Below, in pieces: positions 7,379 through 13,741 of a stretch of 17,552 nucleotides of DNA; within the stretch, counting starts at the first letter, position 1; each line of letters starts with the position of its first letter. The position numbers and the translations under genes are program-made. This DNA comes from JAUIHN01 sp964556075. Lineage in GTDB: Bacteria > Patescibacteriota > Saccharimonadia > Saccharimonadales > Saccharimonadaceae. Location of the stretch: assembly GCA_964556075.1 (NCBI GenBank), contig CAZKUV010000012.1, positions 1 to 17,552 on the forward strand, written 5' to 3'. The notes beneath the pieces are model-generated. The model searched no databases and was not told where the DNA came from. It saw only the letters and a program-made list of their open reading frames with translations.

Positions 7379-8612
7379 TCTGCGCCTCCTTTACATCAAC
7401 AACACTATGAGAAGTATACCTGGAAATCTGGAATGCGAGACCTAACGCGGCTGAGATAAACAACATACTGGTACCACCGAAGCTGAGTAGCGGCAAGGTA
7501 ATTCCCGTCAGCGGCGCGATGTCTAGCATGGCGGCAATATTTAGGAATACATGCGCCCCCAGCCAGCCGAACACCCCGGCAGCCACCAGTCGCATCCACG
7601 GCTCCTGCAACCGGTCGCTCATATGCAGCAATCGCCACAAGAGCCCGAAGAATAGCGCTAGGACAACCACGAGCCCGACAAACCCAAAGGTTTCCCCCAT
7701 GATAGCGAAGACCGAGTCATTGATGGCTTCAGGCAAATACCCGGTCGCTTGCACGCTGTTACCGATACCGAGTCCAAAAAAACCACCCGAACCGATCGCG
7801 ATCTTGGCATTCCTGATATGATAGCCCTCGTCATGTGCCCGAGCGCTATCCTCGCTCGCGAAAAAGGTTGCAACCCGTTCCATTCGGTGCGGCGCCATAA
7901 CGATGAATACCACCACCAGCGCGAGACCCGCAAGTCCGATCAGTCCCATAATACGAAGGTTTAAACCGGCTACGAACAGCATTGATCCGGCGATGGCAGC
8001 AAGCGCAAGTCCGGTACCAAGGTCGTTTTGGAATACGACGACAAAGAGCGCGGCGATGGCCATAATCACGAGGAACGGAATGATACTTTTCTCCCAATCA
8101 TCGATGAGACCTTTTTTCATTCTGATACCAAGGAATCCAGCTCCGTATACAAGGATACCGAGTTTCAGAAGTTCGGCTGGCTGGAAGGTGCCAATTCCCG
8201 GTACGACAAACCAACGGCACGCACCGAGACTACACTGGGCGATAGGGAGCTCGAGCAGACCGGCGATTGCAAGCACGCTAGATACCCCGAAACCAAAAAG
8301 GAGGAGCGGAAACGCCCACTTCTTAACTAGTCCAATCGGGGTAATAGCCATCGCGAAAAAAGCACCAAGCGCCATCCCGAGGCTAAAAAGCTGCCTCGTG
8401 AAAAAGTGCATGCTTTCGAACGAACCCCCTGAGGCATGATTCTTTACCATTGCTTGCTGGGGTCCTATAGCGTACATGACGATAAGACCAAGTATCATCA
8501 GCAAGCCCATATATAGAACCAATTGATAATCCGGACGGTGCTTGCGCTGCACCGAAGCAGGCTTCGCTACCCTTCCATAATTGAGTCGACTCGTTGCACC
8601 TACCGGTCTCAT
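7305..8612 (-). CDS. ftsW: SEDS-family septal peptidoglycan polymerase FtsW
   Basis: FtsW is the multi-spanning glycosyltransferase that polymerises lipid II at the septum with the class B PBP FtsI. From the ATG at 8612 the product has 435 residues. A cytoplasmic N-terminus of about 30 residues is followed by about ten membrane helices, the family segment IAIGSGGFFGLGIGNS, the conserved ALD-type loop (here MLDIAPLTGITLP) and LPLLSFGGTS near the C-terminus. The longer frame reaches 8675, but the ATG at 8612 overlaps the mraY stop as ATGA, which indicates translational coupling and gives a normal-length protein. The last ~25 residues are a Ser/Arg-rich tail that overlaps the start of murG by 74 bp. 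That tail is not conserved in the family as far as I know. Confidence 0.95.
   Translation of the reverse strand: MRPVGATSRLNYGRVAKPASVQRKHRPDYQLVLYMGLLMILGLIVMYAIGPQQAMVKNHASGGSFESMHFFTRQLFSLGMALGAFFAMAITPIGLVKKWAFPLLLFGFGVSSVLAIAGLLELPIAQCSLGACRWFVVPGIGTFQPAELLKLGILVYGAGFLGIRMKKGLIDDWEKSIIPFLVIMAIAALFVVVFQNDLGTGLALAAIAGSMLFVAGLNLRIMGLIGLAGLALVVVFIVMAPHRMERVATFFASEDSARAHDEGYHIRNAKIAIGSGGFFGLGIGNSVQATGYLPEAINDSVFAIMGETFGFVGLVVVLALFFGLLWRLLHMSDRLQEPWMRLVAAGVFGWLGAHVFLNIAAMLDIAPLTGITLPLLSFGGTSMLFISAALGLAFQISRYTSHSVVDVKEAQSENSGSRRGIGRTRYASRRSITRA
7385..7389 (-). promoter_or_regulatory. Ribosome binding site fixing the murG start
   Basis: GGAGG read on the minus strand, 6 nt before the murG GTG and inside the ftsW coding region. 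It is one of the few strong Shine-Dalgarno sequences in the window and lets murG be translated although it starts within ftsW. Confidence 0.75.
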
Positions 8613-9646
8613 ACGTGTCCACCCGCAACGGCCAGCATGACGCCAACCACGGCCGCAACATTCGCAATTACCCAAAACCGCATCGTTACCTTCGTCTCAG
8701 GCCATCCGGTCGCCTGCAGATGATGGTGAATCGGAGCGGAGATAAACACCTTCCGGTGGAAAACACGCTTACTGACTATTTGGATGAGGCTCGAACCCGC
8801 CTCGATGACGAAGAGGATACCGATGAGAGGAAGTAAGAATAAGGTATTGGTTAGCATCGCCACCACCCCGAGCGCGGTACCGTACGCGAAGCTTCCGACG
8901 TCCCCCATAAAGAACCGAGCCGGATAGATATTAAACCAGAGATAACTAAGGAGCGCGCCCACGACTGTAAAACAAAATCCGGCCAACAATACCTGCCCTT
9001 GCAGGAGCGCGATGACACCGAACGCAGCGTAGCTAGCCGAAAGTAGACCACCAGCAAGACCGTCAAGTCCGTCGCTAATATTCACGGCGTTCCCGGTCGA
9101 TACAACAGCGAGAACAAAGAGTGGGATTATCCAAATCCCGAGCTCGAATCCGCCAAGAAACGGCACGTGTACCCCGTTGTACCCAAGCTTGAAATAGAAG
9201 AACCAGCCAAGCGAAAGCGCCAGCGCGGTAATCATGAGGAATTTAAGACTTGAGCGAAGACCCGCCACGCCCAGACCCTGTCCCCGGATATTAATGATAT
9301 CGTCTAAAAAGCCGACCGCTCCCCCGCCGATAAGCGCCGCGAGCGGTAACCACGTCTGCGCCCTATCGAGGTTGAAGATGAACGTGACCGCGAAGATAGT
9401 TACCACGGCAACGCTTCCCGCCATCGTCGGAATCTTTCGCTTGAATTTGTCAGCATGGAGTTTCGTAAAGACAGAGAGCTTTTCCCCTGTCGTGCTATCG
9501 GTGCGCTGCTTTTTCCAGAATCGGTAACGGTACGCCAAAAAGGTGTAAAACGGCGTTAAAAACATCGCCAGAAGGAACGCCAACACGCTGAGGAGCGAAA
9601 TGAACGCCAGTTCTTCATTCATATCTGTGAAAACCATTCTACTCAT
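8609..9646 (-). CDS. mraY: Phospho-MurNAc-pentapeptide transferase MraY
   Basis: MraY transfers phospho-MurNAc-pentapeptide from UDP to undecaprenyl phosphate, making lipid I, the first membrane step of peptidoglycan synthesis. The 345-residue polytopic protein carries the family signatures: GFLDD (Asp pair at 115-116), NAVNISDGLDGLAGG (186-200), FMGDVGS (246-252) and the HHH loop PIHHHLQATG (about 306-313). The start at 9646 is supported by GGAG 7 nt upstream, which itself overlaps the ftsI stop; the two genes are 3 nt apart. Its own TGA stop overlaps the ftsW ATG (ATGA). All catalytic aspartates expected of an active enzyme are present. Confidence 0.96.
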   Translation of the reverse strand: MSRMVFTDMNEELAFISLLSVLAFLLAMFLTPFYTFLAYRYRFWKKQRTDSTTGEKLSVFTKLHADKFKRKIPTMAGSVAVVTIFAVTFIFNLDRAQTWLPLAALIGGGAVGFLDDIINIRGQGLGVAGLRSSLKFLMITALALSLGWFFYFKLGYNGVHVPFLGGFELGIWIIPLFVLAVVSTGNAVNISDGLDGLAGGLLSASYAAFGVIALLQGQVLLAGFCFTVVGALLSYLWFNIYPARFFMGDVGSFAYGTALGVVAMLTNTLFLLPLIGILFVIEAGSSLIQIVSKRVFHRKVFISAPIHHHLQATGWPETKVTMRFWVIANVAAVVGVMLAVAGGHV

Positions 9647-9649
9647 TAT

Positions 9650-11389
9650 CTATCTCCTTGGTTGCAGTTGCAAGTAATCTATCATCCAGTTCGAAATGTC
9701 CGTAAAGATCGGCATAGCGTGCTTTCCTCCTTCGAGCGCCATGTTTTCCACTGAGACTTCCACCATGATAACGTACCGAGGTATGTCGTCACCGCCGAAT
9801 CCAAGATAACTTCCGACCGTCTCATTAAAGACATACTCGCCGTTTTTAATCGCCTGGGAGGTACCGGTTTTCCCGCCCACTTGATAGCCTGGTTTGTCAT
9901 TCCCGGCGTAAAACGCCTGTCTGGCTTTTACGACCATGTCTCTGATGGCATCCGAGGAAGCCGGGCTAACGACGTTCCGCTTCGGGTCTTTCTGAGGAGC
10001 CCTAGAAAATTCCCCGTCTTCATCGACGGTACCGGCAATGACCGTTGGTTGGTAGTAATTTCCGCCATTGATAATACTGCTAAACGCCGCCGCGACCTGC
10101 AACGTAGTCACATCCATACCCTGACCGAAAGACATGTTCGAATAACGAACCGCCGCTCCGTTCGGGTCGTCGGGCGGAACCACGATACCGCTGGCTTCAC
10201 CGCTCAGCTCGATACCCGTCGGCTGACCGAGACCGAAGCGGTCATGGAAGTACTCATACAGCGTCTGTCTTGCCTCAAGCGTGATGTTATTACCGTCGCC
10301 CAGTCGTCGAACGATGGTAACGAAACCAGTATTGAGCGAATAATTCAGCGCGTGCTGCATCGTAATGACGCCGGTCTGACCCTTGGTCGCGTTGGTAATC
10401 GTCCTATCCTCGACTTGGATATAGTCGGTATTGTTGTACGTCGATTCCGGTCCGACCACGCCCCTGTCGATACCGGTCACCATCGTGAGCGTCTTAATGT
10501 TCGATCCCGGTTCATACGGCACGCTGATAATCGGGTTATTGAACAGCGAGATATCCTCAACCTTATTGAATTCCGTCGGGTTATACGTCGGTAGGTTCGC
10601 CATAGCCTTTACCTCGCCAGTTTGCGGATCCATTACTAGGACACTCCCCTTCTGCGCTCCCGTCCTCTCAAGACCAGCTTTTAAAGCCTGCTCGGCGTAG
10701 GACTGAATATTACGGTCGATAGTAAGCACAAGATTGTCACCATTCTTCGCTGGCTTGTTGATATTCTTATCGCCAATAGTCAGTGGGACGTTTCGGATGT
10801 CCGTCACCGACTGGAGCATCCCGTCCTCACCCTTCAATCGCTCGTCCTGACTGCCTTCGACGCCGTATCTTCCGTTGCCTTCAGCGTCGACGAACCCGAG
10901 CACTTGAGCGGCCAATTGTCCTTCTGGATACACGCGGCGCGACCCTTCCTGGAAACCGACCCCGACCAGACCCTCTTCTTTGATGAGTTCAGCTTGACGC
11001 CTGGTTACATTAGTAGCCAGTATCTGGTACCGTGAATCTTTTTTCGCGAGGAGCTCTTCTAAATTCGACCGAGCGCTTCCACCGGCAACCTTCTTTATAG
11101 TTTCAATGACTTTATCCGGCTCATCGACTATCATCGGGTCGGCGAACACCGTATACACGGTCTGGTTTAATACCAGCTTGACTGGCTCTCCCCCGTCAAG
11201 CGCGTATATCTCTCCGCGTTTTGCCGGAATAACCAACTGTTTCATCTGCTCGCTCATAGCTATCTCAACGTAATGGGAGTGTCTAATTACCTGTAGGTAA
11301 AAAAGACGAAGGATAAACACCCCCATGATTATCACGGTGAATACGACGAGCATTCTGGCTCGACTCAAGCGGAAAGAGTTAGCGTTCAT
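9650..11389 (-). CDS. ftsI: Class B penicillin-binding protein FtsI (PBP3-type transpeptidase)
   Basis: FtsI is the septum-specific DD-transpeptidase that cross-links new peptidoglycan and is the target of beta-lactams. The 579-residue protein has a short cytoplasmic tail, one membrane helix (about 13-33), a pedestal domain with the family's KRGEIYALDG start (57-66), and a transpeptidase domain with all three active-site motifs: SNIK (296-299, catalytic Ser296), SLN (351-353) and KTGT (507-510). No PASTA domain is present. It begins 2 nt after the ftsL-like gene without a Shine-Dalgarno, which suggests coupled translation. Ser-Asn-Ile-Lys instead of the more common Ser-Thr-Phe-Lys is a modest departure that still fits SxxK. 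Confidence 0.95.
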   Translation of the reverse strand: MNANSFRLSRARMLVVFTVIIMGVFILRLFYLQVIRHSHYVEIAMSEQMKQLVIPAKRGEIYALDGGEPVKLVLNQTVYTVFADPMIVDEPDKVIETIKKVAGGSARSNLEELLAKKDSRYQILATNVTRRQAELIKEEGLVGVGFQEGSRRVYPEGQLAAQVLGFVDAEGNGRYGVEGSQDERLKGEDGMLQSVTDIRNVPLTIGDKNINKPAKNGDNLVLTIDRNIQSYAEQALKAGLERTGAQKGSVLVMDPQTGEVKAMANLPTYNPTEFNKVEDISLFNNPIISVPYEPGSNIKTLTMVTGIDRGVVGPESTYNNTDYIQVEDRTITNATKGQTGVITMQHALNYSLNTGFVTIVRRLGDGNNITLEARQTLYEYFHDRFGLGQPTGIELSGEASGIVVPPDDPNGAAVRYSNMSFGQGMDVTTLQVAAAFSSIINGGNYYQPTVIAGTVDEDGEFSRAPQKDPKRNVVSPASSDAIRDMVVKARQAFYAGNDKPGYQVGGKTGTSQAIKNGEYVFNETVGSYLGFGGDDIPRYVIMVEVSVENMALEGGKHAMPIFTDISNWMIDYLQLQPRR

Positions 11390-11391
11390 AG

Positions 11392-11745
11392 TTACTGGTT
11401 GTAATAATTCGTCTCAGCTGGCTCCGACATTTGTCGAGCAACAGAGCTGTTTCGGATAGTTTCAAGCGCCGTGAGGCGGGCGTTCTCGATTTCTAGATCA
11501 GCCTTTTCGTTCGTCAGCTCAGCGATTTTCGTATCGACATCCTGGATACTGTAGTCATAATTGGTAGCGCTGGCCGCCTGCGTCAAGTATATCAAACCAA
11601 GTACCGCGACCATAACAGCGACAAATACCGTATGAGTCACAGGGCCAAGTTTGACATTGGAAACAAATCGCGCCTGGTTCTGATTGCGATTCCAGCTGCT
11701 TTGACGCCTTGACGTAAATTGTGTAGTCCGTGTTGAGTACGACAC
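11392..11745 (-). CDS. ftsL: FtsL/DivIC-like divisome protein
   Basis: A 117-residue bitopic protein: a basic, Gln/Arg-rich cytoplasmic N-terminus (about 1-35), one transmembrane helix (about 36-58) and an extracytoplasmic coiled coil (roughly 65-100: IAELTNEKADLEIENARL), followed by a short tail. That layout, and its place between rsmH and ftsI, is diagnostic of FtsL, which forms a coiled-coil complex with FtsQ and a DivIC partner and activates FtsW-FtsI. Sequence conservation in this family is low, so the name rests on architecture and synteny. The start is GTG at 11745, with AGGA 9 nt upstream preceded by an A-rich spacer. The coiled coil ends in the usual hydrophobic ALETIRNSSVARQMS segment. 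Confidence 0.8.
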   Translation of the reverse strand: MSYSTRTTQFTSRRQSSWNRNQNQARFVSNVKLGPVTHTVFVAVMVAVLGLIYLTQAASATNYDYSIQDVDTKIAELTNEKADLEIENARLTALETIRNSSVARQMSEPAETNYYNQ

Positions 11746-11781
11746 GTTTTGTGTTCCTATTTTTTTGTTTTTATTCTTTGG

Positions 11782-11808
11782 AGCACGCCCGCATGACGCG
11801 GGCGTGCT
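11782..11808. terminator. Strong 11-bp GC-rich hairpin inside the dcw operon
   Basis: A perfect 11-bp stem (11782-11792 with 11798-11808) with a 5-nt loop lies 7 nt past the stop of the 21-codon ORF and before the ftsL-like gene. On the minus (operon) strand it is followed by an A-rich sequence, so it should not act there as an intrinsic terminator. On the plus strand GTTTTGGTTATTT follows, a plausible terminator for antisense transcription. It may also be an mRNA-processing or stability element that separates rsmH from ftsL expression. Confidence 0.55.
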
Positions 11809-11815
11809 GTTTTGG

Positions 11816-11881
11816 TTATTTAAAACGAACAGCGACTTTTGTTTCGACTGACTCGTTTTGTACAGGAATGTGGATTGGCAT
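11816..11881 (-). CDS. Possible 21-residue peptide between rsmH and the ftsL-like gene
   Basis: An ATG at 11881 opens a 21-codon frame ending in TAA at 11816-11818; the product begins MPIHIPVQNE and ends in VAVRFK. It is preceded by one of the best purine-rich ribosome sites in the window (AAGGGGG, 5 nt before the ATG), which is otherwise unexplained because no other start follows it. The peptide is soluble, mixed in charge and shows no recognisable motif. It sits 26 bp after rsmH and 7 nt before a strong hairpin. It could be a real small protein or a leader peptide. A frame this short could also arise by chance. Confidence 0.4.
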   Translation of the reverse strand: MPIHIPVQNESVETKVAVRFK

Positions 11882-11907
11882 ATGTGCCCCCTTCCCCTTT
11901 TTTGTTT

Positions 11908-12819
11908 TTATTTTTTCACTGCGACCCGTAGCTTGGCGCTTCGTGAACGCGGATTGTGAACGTCGTAAGTGGCTCCATCGATCGGTTTTTTCGTGACGAT
12001 GCCCAGCTCGGCTTCGTACCCTGACTGGCGTTGGTCGGAGAAATACTGCTTCACCAGCCTGTCTTCGAGACTGTGAAAGCTAATAATCCCTACTCTGCCG
12101 CCGATCGTAAGCAGGCGTGGCAATAGTGGTAATAACCGCTCGATCTGACCGAGCTCGTCATTGACCGCGATGCGGAGCGCTTGGAAGGTGCGCGTGGCCG
12201 GATGTATTTTCTTCCGTTTGCCACGATGAGTGCGCTCTATGAGAGTCGCGAGTTCTTCCGTGGTCGAGAGCGGGCGGTTCGAAATAATCGCCTGCGCTAT
12301 CCGCCTGGCAACGCCGCGCGGCTCTTCGCCGTACTGCGTGATGATACGTGTCAGTTCGTCTTCGGTCGTTGTATTTACGAGTTGCTTCGCCGTGAACTCT
12401 GACCGTTGATCCATGCGCATATCGAGCGGACCGCTCTTTGTAAAGGAAAACCCTCGTTCTGCTCTATCGAGCTGTGGTGACGACACCCCCAAATCAACAA
12501 GTACAATATCAAATTGCTCACCCTCATCCACGAGCCGCTGGGCAGCGGTCGCGAAGTCCGAGTGAAGCAAACGTACACCCTTTTGGCGAAAGGCATCGAG
12601 AGATGCGATTGCATTCTCGTCGCGATCAACCAAAACGGCGCCGGAATAGTTTTCAGTTTCGCTAAGGAAGCGACTGGCATGACCGCCGTAGCCCGCCGTC
12701 AGATCGAGATACTTCTCTCCCTGAATAGGCTTTAGCAAATCAAGTGTCGCAGCCAGCAAAACCGGAACATGTTGCCCGTAAGCGTCACTTACGGGTAGTG
12801 GTGGATGTTCTTGACTCAT
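11908..12819 (-). CDS. rsmH: 16S rRNA (cytosine(1402)-N4)-methyltransferase RsmH (MraW)
   Basis: RsmH uses S-adenosylmethionine to methylate N4 of C1402 in the decoding centre of 16S rRNA and is a standard member of dcw clusters. The 303-residue protein has the expected order: HVPVLL near the N-terminus (residues 16-21), the SAM-binding LDLTAGYGGHA, DLGVSSPQLD, GFSF..GPLDMRMD, HPATRTFQALRIAVNDEL, ISFHSLEDRLVK and the terminal NPRSRSAKLR. The start at 12819 leaves 15 residues ahead of the conserved core, normal for the family. No Shine-Dalgarno is visible; upstream lies the large inverted-repeat element. A perfect 8-bp hairpin (12775-12795) lies within codons 9-15, which could lower initiation. 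Confidence 0.96.
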   Translation of the reverse strand: MSQEHPPLPVSDAYGQHVPVLLAATLDLLKPIQGEKYLDLTAGYGGHASRFLSETENYSGAVLVDRDENAIASLDAFRQKGVRLLHSDFATAAQRLVDEGEQFDIVLVDLGVSSPQLDRAERGFSFTKSGPLDMRMDQRSEFTAKQLVNTTTEDELTRIITQYGEEPRGVARRIAQAIISNRPLSTTEELATLIERTHRGKRKKIHPATRTFQALRIAVNDELGQIERLLPLLPRLLTIGGRVGIISFHSLEDRLVKQYFSDQRQSGYEAELGIVTKKPIDGATYDVHNPRSRSAKLRVAVKK

Positions 12820-12836
12820 GAAGATAAGTATATCAC

Positions 12837-13090
12837 TTACCTTCTCGAGGTCACCTAACTGGTAGCAAGGAAGTTTTTGTTTTTGTATAGTGTGTTTGTT
12901 TTTGTAGTCCGGAGTTCGAAATGATAGTTAGCGTGTAACCGATACGATCGAAACTCCGGTGTGAGAGACTTATGTGTGAGGTGGAGTTTTTGGGAGGTGT
13001 TTAATGTGTAACGAAGGTGCAACGACGTTTTTTACGTGGTGTCGCTTAAAACCACGTTCCTTGCTACCAGATAGGTGTCCTCGAGAGTAA
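12837..13090 (-). ncRNA. 254-bp inverted-repeat element, candidate structured leader RNA between mraZ and rsmH
   Basis: The two ends form a long stem on the minus (operon) strand: 13057-13070 with 12859-12872 (14 bp), a mismatch, 13072-13077 with 12852-12857 (6 bp), a mismatch, 13079-13086 with 12843-12850 (8 bp), a 2-nt bulge and 4 more pairs. Inside are a bulged 11-bp hairpin (12909-12919 with 12948-12959) containing a small GTTA/TAAC tip, and a 7-bp hairpin (13034-13040 with 13051-13057). The remaining loop sequence is C/A-rich and open on the minus strand. It contains no ORF, transposase or family I recognise. It may be a cis-acting leader of rsmH, a processed RNA, or a MITE-like mobile element. 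Confidence 0.55.
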
Positions 13091-13134
13091 TGCTTTACTA
13101 TCTGGCCTGAATTGTTAATGTGCGCTTAATAAAC

Positions 13135-13497
13135 CTATTCAGCCGATTCGGGTGCCATCAGTCGCCAGTACGACCCCGCCCTGATGGCGACGACGTTGCT
13201 GGAAATGCCGGCGTAATCGAGCAGGTGTTGCTCGATTGTCACCCTTCCCTGCTTTTGGTCAAGTCCCGCGCTGATTTTTCCGCGACGGAACTGGACGTTC
13301 AGGTCAGCGATTCTCTCGTCGAGAATATCGCCTTCAAGGGCAGGTTCGACCTTTCCATCCCATACCGACTGTGGGTACAGGTGCAGATATTTGCCGAATC
13401 CGCGAGTGAGAACAACGCCGCTCGCAAACTCGCTTCTAAGCTCGACTGGAATTGTCAGCCGGCGCTTATCATCAAGCTTGCGTTCAAAATAGTCCAC
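13135..13497 (-). CDS. mraZ: Transcriptional repressor MraZ
   Basis: MraZ is a SpoVT/AbrB-fold DNA-binding protein that forms ring-shaped oligomers and represses its own dcw operon by binding GTGGG repeats. Both half-domains are visible: DDKRRLTIPVELR at the N-terminus and LDQKQGRVTIEQHLL in the second half, each with the family's D-x-x-x-R-(L/V)-T-I core. The frame is open to a TTG at 13524, but I prefer GTG at 13497 (120 residues), because AGGA lies 7 nt upstream and the family normally starts only a few residues before the first AbrB motif. It is the first gene of the operon, and its promoter carries matching boxes. The 3' end is separated from rsmH by the inverted-repeat element. Confidence 0.93.
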   Translation of the reverse strand: MDYFERKLDDKRRLTIPVELRSEFASGVVLTRGFGKYLHLYPQSVWDGKVEPALEGDILDERIADLNVQFRRGKISAGLDQKQGRVTIEQHLLDYAGISSNVVAIRAGSYWRLMAPESAE

Positions 13498-13575
13498 GGC
13501 TATGTCCTGCCCTCCTGACGGCAAGGTGGTTTATGTTTGGTTTTTTAACTGCAGTGGTGTTTGTTTTTGTGGTTA

Positions 13576-13621
13576 CCCACTTATTTCCACTAACCCTACT
13601 ATAATACCCACTGCTACCCAC
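13576..13621 (-). promoter_or_regulatory. MraZ operator: four phased GTGGG-type boxes
   Basis: On the minus strand GTGGG occurs at 13617-13621, 13607-13611 and 13576-13580, with GTGGA at 13586-13590. Spacings are 10, 21 and 10 bp, so all lie on one face of the helix. This matches the known MraZ target of GTGGG direct repeats separated by 5 bp. The boxes cover the -35/-10 spacer and the start region, as expected for autorepression. Confidence 0.8.
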
Positions 13622-13627
13622 TGACAA
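13598..13627 (-). promoter_or_regulatory. Main dcw operon promoter upstream of mraZ
   Basis: Read on the minus strand: -35 TTGTCA at 13627-13622, an 18-nt spacer and -10 TATAGT at 13603-13598, giving a start near 13591 and a leader of about 94 nt. TATTAT (13606-13601) is an alternative -10 but would leave only 15 nt. The promoter is interleaved with the MraZ boxes. Confidence 0.65.
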
Positions 13628-13660
13628 GCCTTTATTTGCATTTTTTTAATCTCTCCCCCT

Positions 13661-13687
13661 GCTTTTCCACAAAATGTGTGGAAAAGC
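13661..13687. repeat. Perfect inverted repeat made of two DnaA-box-like 9-mers
   Basis: GCTTTTCCACA (13661-13671) and its exact complement (13677-13687) flank a 5-nt spacer. Each arm contains TTTTCCACA, one base from the DnaA-box consensus TTATCCACA. It lies about 35 bp upstream of the dcw -35 box, so it could be a regulator-binding palindrome or simply an RNA hairpin. Confidence 0.5.
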
Positions 13688-13689
13688 GA

Positions 13690-13717
13690 GCGAGCGACCC
13701 TAAAAGAAGTCGCTCGC
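13690..13717 (-). terminator. Probable terminator of yvcK
   Basis: A perfect 9-bp GC-rich stem (13690-13698 with 13709-13717) with a 10-nt loop lies 24 nt past the yvcK stop. Read on the minus strand it is followed by TCGCTTTTCC, a short T-run. It would separate yvcK transcription from the mraZ promoter just downstream. Confidence 0.45.
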
Positions 13718-13741
13718 ACCAGATAGAAATCGGAAAGAGAC

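Larger units (their letters stand above)
11761..11911 (-). repeat. Duplicated 14-nt A-rich translation leader
   Basis: On the minus strand ATAAAAACAAAAAA occurs twice, identically: at 11761-11774 just before the ftsL-like ribosome site (ATAGGA) and at 11898-11911 just before the purine-rich ribosome site of the 21-codon ORF. Similar ACAAAAACAAA strings lie in the leaders of rsmH and mraZ. Confidence 0.6.

Noticed and set aside
7903..8439. 178-codon open frame on the plus strand
   Set aside because: Antisense to the membrane helices of ftsW; its composition is that expected from a complemented hydrophobic gene.
7305..8675. ftsW starting at 8675
   Set aside because: The first 21 residues would be Cys/Gly/Arg-rich and encoded within the end of mraY; the ATG at 8612 forms a standard ATGA junction and gives normal length.
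9881..10594. 237-codon open frame on the plus strand
   Set aside because: It lies wholly antisense to ftsI, whose catalytic motifs are intact; it is a shadow frame caused by codon composition.
12837..13090. Insertion sequence between mraZ and rsmH
   Set aside because: It has inverted ends but no transposase, and no obvious target-site duplication; a MITE remains possible, but a full IS is excluded.
13135..13524. mraZ starting at the TTG at 13524
   Set aside because: The AGGAGG/AGGA purine-rich ribosome site lies downstream of that TTG and is well placed for the GTG at 13497.
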